This document shows positions 24,191 to 33,301 of a stretch of 64,000 bases of DNA, one piece after another. The first letter of the stretch is position 1; each line of letters opens with the position of its first letter. A program made the translations under genes and the position numbers. Under the pieces are notes generated by a model. The model had not been told where the DNA came from, ran no database searches, and was given only the letters and a program-made list of their open reading frames with translations. The DNA is from Clusia tigrina (Eukaryota > Arthropoda > Insecta > Diptera > Clusiidae). Location: assembly GCA_920105625.2 (NCBI GenBank), contig OV050032.1:5904129-5968128 (forward strand), in the 5' to 3' direction.

Positions 24191-25902
24191 AGTCGAGTAT
24201 AAACAACGACGCCACCACCAAGCGACGTGATTTATGCGCTCAGGCCTTGTAATGGTCTGACATTACGCTTCACAGCAGTGTACACCCAGACGTACGCCTC
24301 ATCTGGCACAAGTTCCAACTCTGACGAGCATCTACTTAAGACTGCCGGTCCGTTCCCGCACCCGGCCACGACATCTGACGAACGTGAGCAGTTAAGCGCC
24401 AGAAGATCCGCAAATAATTTCGCACTCATTCTTGCGGGCAATGTTCTTGGCGCCATTAAAGCACCTCTACACGACCACTACACCAGCACACAATGCCTCG
24501 TGGTATCCACACATCAAGTGAATCCGTCGCTCAAAGTGGGGAGTCGCTTCATCACTAATCTAGCTGGAGCGATATCGGTCTGCAATATCGTTCATTCTCG
24601 TTCAATATAATGCTCAATATAGACCTGTTGTTGAGTGGAGTGCTGATGACTCGTGTAAGTCTCCTTGCAGCTGCAGTCGCCTCCGTTGCTGCTCATAATT
24701 CTCGCGCTGAAACGATCATGTTGCATGCGGCAATGCATGGCAAACTGACAGCGGCGCCACATACTCAAGTCGGATGCGTCTGATGTGTCTATGACGAATT
24801 TTCCTTTTCGTTTTCATTTAAATTTCTCTGCATTTCATTTCATTCTTTCAGTTCTTTGTGCGGCGTGTCGATGGAGTCTCTTGGCATTCTTCACTTTTGT
24901 TGCTTTCAGTTTTTTGGGCTTGTTTTTTTGGTGTTGTTTTTTGTTGTGGTTTTTGTTGTGTTTCCCGCATTTCTCTGCCTTTGGTTGCATGCCGTTCGTT
25001 GTTGGATGATTTGGCAGGCGTCCTCTGCGGGAACGTCGCTGCGCAAGTGCAGCCCATCAATTTGACAATTCGTTTGCATGCATCTCAGCAGCACACCACC
25101 GCACTTCGGCCACTTCGGCCACTTGGCGCGTTGCTGGCCTTAAATGAGCTGTCGTGTTTATTGCATGCTCATTTGCTGCCTTGAATTATTGACAACTCGC
25201 GACGCATGATAAATGGTTGCACGCCTGTTGTTGCTCGTACTTTGTGTTTTGTCCAATTCTTTTTTCCTCCATATCTTTCGCAATGTTTCTCCGCCGATGG
25301 TATGCGCCTCATCGCACAGGACCACCGCTGTGTTGATTCTTTGTTGCTTTCTTTGGCTGCCATGGAAGCGTTGGAATACTTGTATTCTCTGTGCTGAATG
25401 CGGAAGCATTTGCAGCTCTGTGATTTATGATTTTTAAACGCTAATGAATCCCAATTCGTGTAGCGTAGCCAAATCCACGTTGCCTCCATTGCTCAGTTCT
25501 TGGGCTGTTTGTGTGTTGTGTGTCCACGCATTGTGGGTGGCTCTATGAGAGTGTTCAATACCCTATGGGCACACCTTGCATAATAACAGTGTAATGGTAC
25601 GAGTATTGTCGGTACAGAATTCTTAAGGAACAAGTTCGATACTCCCAATCTGCCAGAGCCACCAAAACAAGACCACAAACTGTTGTGTGTCAAATCAATC
25701 CTAGACCTTTCTGCCTCTGCTGTCCACGATTGAAGGGTTTCCAATAGGATTGGGCAGATTCTTCATAGGAATTCATTCACATTCCTACTCCAAGTGTGTT
25801 CATTATACGTGGTTTAGATCAGTGATGGGTAACAGATGGGTAACAAGAGCTTTTAGCTTCCATTTGATGTCGATTGAAAATTTAAAAGCTTTGAAAGTGA
25901 TC
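24191..25902. other. non-coding stretch
   Basis: No gene is supported. It is T-rich with TTTTTGTTGTGG-like phrases near 24900-24970, of the same type as other unique host DNA in the window. Confidence 0.5.
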
Positions 25903-26432
25903 GCATAGGCAGAGAACACAGAGAAGCGACACTAAACGTCAAATTCCGCATAGGCAGAGAACACAGAGAAGCGACACTAAACGTCAAATTTTCTGACGTT
26001 TAACAAAATGTCTTTGTTTATCATTAGTTGGCTATATGGATAGGTTTGTTTATCATTGGTTCTGAAGAAAATCAGCCACACTACTACAATTTTGCAAATG
26101 TGTAAGTGTGAGTAAAACAAGAGTCCTTTCTCTGTATTCTCAGGTATAGGTGCGGTCCTCTCCCAAATACGACTATAATGGGAGTACAAATGGTCTTCCG
26201 TAGTATACAGAAAGTTAGGAGCAATTGGCCTACGTGCTGTAGTGGCAAACATGCTAGCAGAGAATACAGAGAAAGGACTCTTATTTTGAGCACACTTACC
26301 CATGTGCAAAACTGTAGTAGTGTGGCTGATTTTCTTCACAATTCTGGTTAACCAATGATAAACAAACCTATCCATTTAGGCAACTAATGATAAACAGACA
26401 GTTTCTTTTAAACATCAAAAAATTTGACGTTT
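25903..26432. mobile_element. foldback/MITE-like element with ~170-bp inverted arms
   Basis: The left arm (25971-26142) and right arm (26260-26432) are imperfect reverse complements over about 170 bases. Shared blocks are GTTTATCATTAGTTG, GGATAGGTTTGTTTATCATT, GAAGAAAATCAGCCACACTA and AGAGTCCTTTCTCTGTATTC. The loop is about 117 bases. At the left end a 45-bp segment with AGAGAACACAGAGAAGCGAC is tandemly duplicated (25903-25990). No transposase is encoded, so this would be a non-autonomous element. Confidence 0.9.
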
Positions 26433-26465
26433 AAGTGTCCTTTGAATGTCCGTTGAAGTGGTCCT

Positions 26466-26612
26466 TGGTAAAACAAGAGTCATTACTCTGTATTCTCTGG
26501 TATAAGTGCGGTCCTCTCCCGCATAAAACTATAATGGCAGTTCAAATGAATGTGGGGTCTTCCGATGTGTACAGCAAATTACCAGCAATTGGCCTAAGGG
26601 ATGTAGTGGCAA
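26466..26612 (+). repeat. armless duplicate of the foldback element's centre
   Basis: Matches 26113-26258 in the same orientation (blocks GTAAAACAAGAGTC, GGTGCGGTCCTCTCCC-like and AGCAATTGGCCTA), but it lacks the reverse-complement arm. It is therefore a partial tandem copy lying just outside the element. Confidence 0.85.
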
Positions 26613-27437
26613 GCATGCTTGTCTTACAGCAGTAGAGTGGCTGGCTCCCTTTGAACGATTGAGGCTCCAAATCCTTCTGTATCACACATCTTTCTATACG
26701 AATCGAAGCTCTTGATTGCTATTACTGATTTGCCCAAAACCAAGCACTCGTAATTATGCTTTGCGACAGAGAACCCCAGAAAAGTGTAGACGAATTATCT
26801 GATGCGAGAATAAACGCAAAAAAGTGGTTCAGTTCATGCCCGAATAATGGGATATTTGATTTAATGTTAACTCCAATTAATTAGGATACTGCCGATGATT
26901 TGGTTAGTCCAGATGGTGTGAATTCCATTATTAACTGAGTATACCCCTGATGTATATATACTCCTGTCTATAAGAGTACTGAGAACTTGCAGGAATCATC
27001 ATCGATATCCCGAAGTGCATATATCATATTTCGCACCTAGGAAGCTGATTGAGTTACTCGTAGTTTTTCCCATGGTCATTAGCTCATTCGATATGTATGC
27101 CATCTTCGGTGTTCTGTTGCGGACTACTTACTAAATCCAACAGCGTGGCATCTCCCAGATGAACCCAAGGAGTTGAAACATAATGGTCTGTCAGCCATAC
27201 ATTGTCGTACTAGGTGTTGCGATCACATTTGTTACAGATGAGCACATACGAGTGGAAATCCTGAGAAGACTATGTCCTTAGCAAGACATCCCCCACACAG
27301 ATGAATATCCATATGCTCAAATATTCAATCCTCGTTGTGCACAGTTCAACTGCTACCAGAGTCCTTCGCAACTTGCGTAAGTTTCGGCTTTGCATCGCAC
27401 GTTTCAGTTGTGACTTGTGTGTATACAGTATGCTTTC
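26613..27437. other. non-coding stretch, nothing recognised
   Basis: No gene, array or mobile-element domain is visible. Confidence 0.45.
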
Positions 27438-27466
27438 GAGTATGAATCTGTGTAAGATTCATACTC
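27438..27466. other. perfect hairpin, 11-bp stem, 7-nt loop
   Basis: GAGTATGAATC (27438-27448) and GATTCATACTC (27456-27466) are perfect reverse complements around TGTGTAA. It lies outside any recognised element. Confidence 0.8.
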
Positions 27467-27756
27467 AAAACGTTGTGAATGTGAAACGTTCTGCACACAA
27501 GTGTGCTTCAGTGAGAAGGCTTCCCAAAACGAAGCGGCAACAATGATGGTTATTTATACAGGCGATGTCATCTTGCATCAGTGCATGTTTATGAGCAACG
27601 AAGACCAAAGAACTGACATCAAACCTTTTAGAAATACCCGTACAACCAAAGAAATTCGGTTGAACTGAGGTGAGTGGAATTCATAGTCATAAAGTAGGAC
27701 GGCCTTGAATCAAAGCCAGATTCACAAAGTGTATTGTGAATGAATCTGTGTGAATC

Positions 27757-28095
27757 ATGTACGAGTGCATGAATCGTGGGGATGTCTGCCACATAAAGCC
27801 ATTATAAGTGCGTACGAGTAGTTAACCAGAATGTCCTTAACCGCAGCACTCCTCTGAGCATGATTTATATGCTCCTCACTGGAGTCTGAGACAAAAGTTG
27901 CTCAGTATTGTAGCATTGCTTTCCATTGGAATCATGTACGAGTATAAGAATCGTTGGGAAGACACTCTCTGACTGCCACATAAAGCCATTATAAGTGCGT
28001 ACGAGTAGTTAACAAGAATATCCTTTACCGCAGCATGATTACCATGCTCCTCACTGGAGTGTGAGACAAAAGTTGCTCAGAATTGTAACACGGCT
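27757..28095. repeat. tandem duplication, about 180 bp
   Basis: The segment with TCATGTACGAGT, CATAAAGCCATTATAAGTGC and GAGACAAAAGTTGCTCAG occurs twice, with offsets of 177 to 187 bp because of small indels. It is non-coding. Confidence 0.85.
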
Positions 28096-29583
28096 TTCAC
28101 ATAGACCCGCCATGAGTGGGAGGGAAAGACAACAGAATATTGGGAGCTCCGCTCCGGAGACGCTGCAGCGTAGAAAATATGCGAAAGTTTCAATAATTGC
28201 GAATAGCTCCGAAGTTAATGGCGGCTGATAATAAAGTGTATTTATTGAGTGCATTATGCGCGCATCGTAAATTGAGCGCAACGACAACTGTAACTGAAAT
28301 TGCAACTGCAACTGCAACTGCGGCATACGCAACAGCGAATGCAATTTACATGCATGCGCCACGTAAATGAGAAGGCATGAACGGCGGCGCAACGTGCGGC
28401 CCGATTAAGCAGCCACTTTGCATTTCGGCGGCGTAAAGTGCAACGAAAGCGATTAACACAGCTCGAGAGAAAAGTGGCGAGCGACGAGAGGCATGAAAGG
28501 CAGGCTGGCAGGCTGGCGAAGCGGGCTGTTGTGGTAGCTGCCGCCGTGCTTAATGCGCTGCTAAGTGTTCCTATTAAATAATAAAGAAATGCAGCGGCGG
28601 CCGAAGTGTACTCGTGGCGCTCGTTGAGATAAAAGCGCAAATTTGCATGCAACATGCGGCAAGCCCCAATGATTTGTGCGCACTTTTTTCCGCCACTTAC
28701 TCGTGCATGTGTGCAGCGCCGTTAAACGTGCCGCAGCTGTGCAGACAGTGGTAATGGTGTTGCTGGTGGTGGTGTTGGTGTTGAAGGTGATGGTGGCACT
28801 GACAAGCGGCAAGCTTGATTTGCTGTGGTAGGAGCATAATTTTGGTTTTTGTGCTGTGCCTCCTTCAGCGCTGCTGCTACACATTTCAATGTGTTTTATT
28901 TTAGCTGCTGTTGTTGAGCCGTTCCCGTCGCCGTCGCCGTTGCCATCGCCGCCGTTGCCGTTGTTGTGGCATCTCGCAAAAAGTGCTTTAAATCATATTA
29001 AAAGCCATTCAAAGTGCCGTGCTGCATTTTGCTGTTGTTCAATTGACCGTTGGGGAGTTTCGGTTTTTGCAACTTCTGTTGTTGCCTGTTTGTGGGCAGC
29101 AGCATTTAAGCAGCTGCAATTACTCTGAAGTAGAAATATAAATAAATAAATAAATGCAAAGCAAGGTAGCAAAATAGTTGCGGGCGCAAAAGTTGCACAC
29201 ATTTGTCAAAATTATTGCGGCAGTTGCTGTGAATGCTGCGGGTAGGTGGGGCCGCCACGACGCACCGGCTTCGAAGCGTCTCAACCGTGTGGCAGAGAGT
29301 GGCGCGGCGCGGTGCGGCTGAGCGAAATTGCTGCAAGGTGTGAACATAATAATTCAAGCGAATGCACTCAAATTTGCAGCATTTGAATTTGTTTATGGTC
29401 GTGGAGGTGCCCGCCGCCTGCCGCCTGCCGCCTGCAGCTGGCAGCCGGCCGCATAAATTACAGCTTTGCCGTGTTCATGATTTACCGTTTATTTCGCACA
29501 GCATTTACGGCATTCGTTTAATTGATTAATTAAAGCAGCGCACTTTCATATTCATAATTTATGTTTCCTTTTTCCCTTTTCAG
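28096..29583. other. unique non-coding DNA upstream of the ko exon, probably intron
   Basis: It ends in a good 3' splice site (TTTCCTTTTTCCCTTTTCAG, AG at 29582-29583), so at least its right part should be intron of the ko gene. It is GC-richer than most of the window, has CTGCAACTG and GCCGTTGCC runs (28290-28325, 28920-28970), and contains no recognised mobile element. I could not identify the preceding exon. Confidence 0.5.
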
Positions 29584-29779
29584 AACTTCCTCGCCGCCAA
29601 CGCGCAATGCTGGTGGAATGCACCGCTCACCGCAGCCACGCGAGCTCTCAAATACGCGGGGCATGTGGCGCCAGGCATGCTGCTGGTCACCGCCGAGCCG
29701 TGCGCCCTGGAGGTGTTGCGGGGTGCGTATGCACGCAGCGTGCTGAAGCCACCCGCGACATATGTCATCAGTTCGGTCG
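29584..29779 (+). CDS. ko: internal exon of storkhead-box gene (knockout/STOX1 homologue)
   Basis: The 196-base exon encodes about 65 residues starting NFLAANAQCWWNAPL and ending PPATYVISSVG. Vertebrate STOX1 has the same order near its N-terminus: an NARCFWNA-type segment, then a hydrophobic GxLLV..P..LxVLR..W/Y segment, then a PP..(Y/F).I..VG segment just before the conserved winged-helix core. Drosophila knockout is the fly member of this family, known as a Krueppel target affecting muscle innervation; vertebrate STOX1 is a nuclear DNA-binding protein. The acceptor is a strong polypyrimidine tract plus CAG, and the donor is G|GTAAGT. The exon ends after the first base of a codon. The frame stays open 68 bases into the intron, so frame alone does not place the donor; the homology and the donor consensus do. 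The winged-helix exon and the start codon were not found in the window. The family call is firm; the symbol is by homology. Confidence 0.88.
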
Positions 29780-29978
29780 GTAAGTACGCCAATAAGAAAC
29801 TAGCTAATAACCCTAGGTTAGGCAGGTGCATCATCAAGAAACAGTGAAACTGATAAGCCTATATCCCTCTCTCTCTCTCTTTCTCTCTCCCTCTCCTCTC
29901 TCTCTCTCTCTGTGACTCTCTCTCTTCGTAAACTTTTCTACAAACCGCAGAGGGGCGGCTAATTGAAAAGCAGCAATC
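29780..29978 (+). other. start of ko intron, with CT-rich run
   Basis: It begins with the consensus donor GTAAGT. A CTCTCT-rich pyrimidine stretch spans about 29868-29926. No exon is seen. Confidence 0.6.
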
Positions 29979-30595
29979 AAAGAACACAGAGAAAGGAAAC
30001 TCTTTTTTGCTGCCAGCGCTCGTAGCAGACGCACCACGATTTTGAGTGGATTCACCACTATTTTGAATGGATTCACCACGATTTTGAGTGGATTCACCAC
30101 GATTTTGAGTGGATTCACCACGATTTTGAGTGGATTCACGACGATTTTGAGTGGATTCACCACGATTCTGAGTGGATTCACCACGATTTTGAGTGGATTC
30201 ACCACGATTTTGAGTGGATTCACCACGATTTTGAGTGGATTTACGACGATTTTGAGTGGATTCACCACGATTTTGAGTGGATTCACCACGATTCTGAGTG
30301 GATTCACCACGATTTTGAGTGGATTCACCACGATTCTGAGTGGATTCACCACGTTTTTGAATGGATTCACGACGATTTTGAGTGGCTTCACCACAATTTT
30401 GAATGGATTCACCAGGATTTTGAGTGGATTCACCACGATTCTGAGTGGATTCACCACGATTCTGAGTGGATTCACCACGATTTTGAGTGGATTCACGACG
30501 ATTTTGAGTGGATTCGTGTACAACGTCCTTCTGCTTTATTTCGCTGCTTTGCCGTTTAACGTTTAAGTTTCTTTTCTCTGTGTTCTCTGGTCGCA
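29979..30595. mobile_element. inverted-repeat-bounded unit enclosing a minisatellite
   Basis: The left end carries AGAACACAGAGAAAGGAAAC (29979-30000). The right end carries its near reverse complement GTTTCTTTTCTCTGTGTTCT (about 30569-30590). These ends match the termini of the foldback element at 25.9 kb (AGAACACAGAGAA..). The interior is almost wholly a 21-bp minisatellite. I infer a foldback-type element whose centre has been replaced or filled by the array. Confidence 0.6.
30032..30515. repeat. 21-bp minisatellite, about 23 units
   Basis: The unit contains ACGATTTTGAGTGGATTC. Variants are CGATTCTG, GACG for CACG, and GAATG for GAGTG. All six frames stay largely open because the unit is divisible by three, producing ORFs of 174, 229 and 265 codons with seven-residue periods; these are artefacts. 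Confidence 0.96.
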
Positions 30596-30750
30596 ATATT
30601 CCAGCAGCTTGCAGATGGGGCTCTGCTGGGGCGTGGCGTCTTATTTGTACGCTCATATTAGTTCAGCATTTACCTCACTACCCGACACTTCTCTCTTCGT
30701 TTCTTTCGCCTCAAGAATGCACACAAAAAATGTTGAGAGCCGGGCCCCTG

Positions 30751-31125
30751 CCAGAGATCACAGAGACGCGACACTTAAACCAGAGACCACAGAGACGCGA
30801 CACTTAAACCAGAGACCACAGAGACGCGACACTTAAACCAGAGACCACAGAGAAGCGACACTTAAACCAGAGACCACAGAGACGCGACACTTAAACCAGA
30901 GACCACAGAGACGCGACACGTAAACGTCTCTCGTTTTGCGCACACTTACACATGCGCAATACTGTAGTAGTGTTTTCTTTAGAACCAACGTATTTTCTCA
31001 GTATTTTCTTCAGAACCAACGATAAACACACCTATCCATATAACAATTAATGATAAACAAAGACATTTTTTTTTTAAACATCAGAAAATTTGACGCTTAA
31101 GTGTCGCTTCTCTGTGTTCTCTGTC
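30751..31125. mobile_element. foldback-family right arm with amplified terminus
   Basis: Bases 30751-30923 are six copies of a 29-bp unit, with the core GAGACGCGACACTTAAAC plus AGAGACCACA, which corresponds to the outer end of the foldback element. Bases 30926-31125 match that element's right arm (GCACACTTAC, GTAGTAGTGT, AATGATAAACAAAGAC, AAAATTTGACG.TTAAGTGTC) and finish in CGCTTCTCTGTGTTCTCT. No full left arm is present at this locus. Confidence 0.8.
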
Positions 31126-32347
31126 CCTACACAGCATGGTGAGCGTGTACAGCGAAAGTGTTGCTTGCCATTCCGTTGATAAATCACTTTTGCGCATGCG
31201 CAAACATATTATTTCGTTTAACATTTTCATAGATTATTATGAAGCAGCAGTCGTGGAGATTTATGTGTTGCGCACGCGTTGAACGTGCAACGTTTAATGC
31301 AAAATGAAAGCAAATTGCGGGATCTTGTGACATGACGTGACGAGCTGGCATTGTAAACGGCTGCAAGGGAGTTACGCGTTGGGCTCACTTTCCGCAGAGT
31401 TCCCTTATGTGAATGTTAATCTGCCTGGGAACTCCTCAGCACTACTGCCACAAAGAGAAACTTGCAGATTGGGAGATTGTCCGATAGGTTGCTGATCAGT
31501 GCATTGAATGAACGAGAAGAACAGAGCGGTAGTTCAGAACTAGCTCTCAAATACTCGAGATGGAGATACAAATCCTTTTCCATATCTTGCTTTTCATGGT
31601 TGCAACCTCCATTTTTCCCAAAGTAGTGGAACAAGTTCCTCAATTAAATCACTTCAGTGGGGACAGCACTTGCTCCATTACACAGATATCTCTATGTGGA
31701 ACAATATTATCCTAGGAATTTTATCACTAATGACGAGACATTGCAATTTATATACGACTACTGCCAAAGTATGGGAACGCAATCGAGTTTGTTAAGGCAC
31801 TAATTATGAGATATTGCAATAGATTTATGGATACTATTTAATTGAAGAGAGGCTGGAAGAGAGAGGCTAGAAGAGAGATGCTGGAAGAGAGTGGCTGGAA
31901 GAGAGAGGCTGAAAGAGAGAGGCTTGTTTAACAAACATTTCATAGTTTCCGAATCGCTCCAGTGCCCATGAGTAAAACAAATTGGAAGCTGTGAATTGAT
32001 CTAATAGACTCTGGGTCTATGAGTTTCTCTACCGACATTGACAGACCCAGAGTCTCTGTACTGACAGTGACTGTAAAATGCTTAGAGTTGCGGTGACTGT
32101 AAAATGCTTAGAGTGGCGGTGACTATGAAATGCTTGGAGAGACGTTGAGTCTCTGCAGCAGCGTCGGAACTTCGAGACTCGTAGTTGCTGTGTGGAGAGT
32201 ATGAAATTAGCTGATAGTCTGTGACAGTAGAGACCACAAAATGAGTTCTGATGAGTTAGTCAGGGGAAGGGGGGGTTATGAGTACCAGCTACTGAGCCCT
32301 TCGACTCGAAGAGATAATGATTTTTTCGAAAGAATCACTTTGGAGAC
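31126..32347. other. non-coding stretch with small repeats and a hairpin
   Basis: It holds a GAAGAGAGAGGCTG-type array (31844-31925), a perfect 13-bp inverted repeat AGACTCTGGGTCT / AGACCCAGAGTCT (32006-32018 and 32043-32055), and three copies of a 26-bp unit with GGTGACTGTAAAATGCTTAG (32066-32142). No gene is supported. Confidence 0.6.
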
Positions 32348-32416
32348 CGTGAAGGATTTGAACCTGCGACCCTCGGAGTGTGAGTCTAGCCTGCTCACTA
32401 GACCACATAGGGCAGT
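32348..32416 (-). ncRNA. tRNA-like sequence, likely a tRNA pseudogene or SINE head
   Basis: On the minus strand there is an A-box-like TGGTCTAGTGAGC (complement of 32393-32405) and, about 30 bases further, a near-consensus B box GGTTCAAATCC (complement of 32354-32364). The order and spacing fit an internal RNA polymerase III promoter. The acceptor and anticodon stems pair poorly by eye (only about three pairs in the anticodon stem), so I do not call a functional tRNA or name an amino acid. Confidence 0.45.
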
Positions 32417-33301
32417 ACTAAATGAAAGTTGTTGAAAAAGCTCGTTCTCTCGAATTTTTGTCTCTACTTTTTGTCAATTTATTTATATATTTAATTATAT
32501 TTTTGTTTTCCTCCTTTGTAATTTTTTGAAGTATTGATTCAATTCGAAATCCTTTTTCTTTCATTTTAAAAGTGTACCAATGCATTGCAACTCCTTCCAG
32601 CTCCTTTTAATCAGTGCTCAGGAGGCCGTCTCGTCTACTTTTCATTCGTGTTGCTGTGGATTTTGTGGCACTCTCTTTACAACGCCGCCGGTGAGTGGCG
32701 AACGCGCGCTTGCAAATTAACAATTTGTCCATTCGCGATTGGCTGAAGTGCGCTCCAACGTGGACGAGGCATGATTCAAGCCGTGCCGAATGGCCATTTC
32801 GCAGTCAGTCGTGAACGTTTCCATGATAATTGTCGACAACTTCATCATTGCCGCTGAATGTACGACAATAACAATTAAAATTGCCGCTAACCGAGTACGC
32901 CGTGTGCGAGTGTTGGCGGCTCAGGGAGGGATTGGGGCCGAACCGATCGTGTTTTGTGTTAGCACCGAACAACTTCATCTGACATCAGGTCGGGGCACAC
33001 TGGGTGCAGGCTGTAAAACTCGTTGCTGGTTGTTTCTGGTGTCGCTGCTTTAATTGTCATTCTCGATTCGTTTTGTTCAATATTTTGGCAGGCAGTCCCT
33101 CATTATTTTAAAAGTGAACGAGTCTCTGAGAGCGCAGAGAAATATATTTTAGACGAATATCATAAATTTGACTTGCTTCTTCGCTACTTCAAATAATAAT
33201 AAAAACTTATCTGACTATTTCCGTGTAATCAAAATTAGAAAGTGTGAGAAGCGCTGAAGAAATTCTTTTGTTTGTGAAAATATATTTGAGCTGTCGCCGC
33301 G
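32417..33301. other. 5' flank and probable 5' UTR of the 485-codon gene
   Basis: No coding signal is recognised. The first half is AT-rich and the second half more balanced. A TCAGTC initiator-like word lies at 32805-32810, without a convincing TATA box or downstream element, so the transcription start is not placed. Confidence 0.4.

Noticed and set aside
27301..27546. 81-codon ORF that could be a small basic protein upstream of ko
   Set aside because: No splice or polyadenylation context and no domain; a perfect hairpin lies inside it.
29834..30656. ORFs with seven-residue repeats (QNRGEST, SGFTTIL, NPLKIVV)
   Set aside because: The 21-bp minisatellite gives open frames in several readings.
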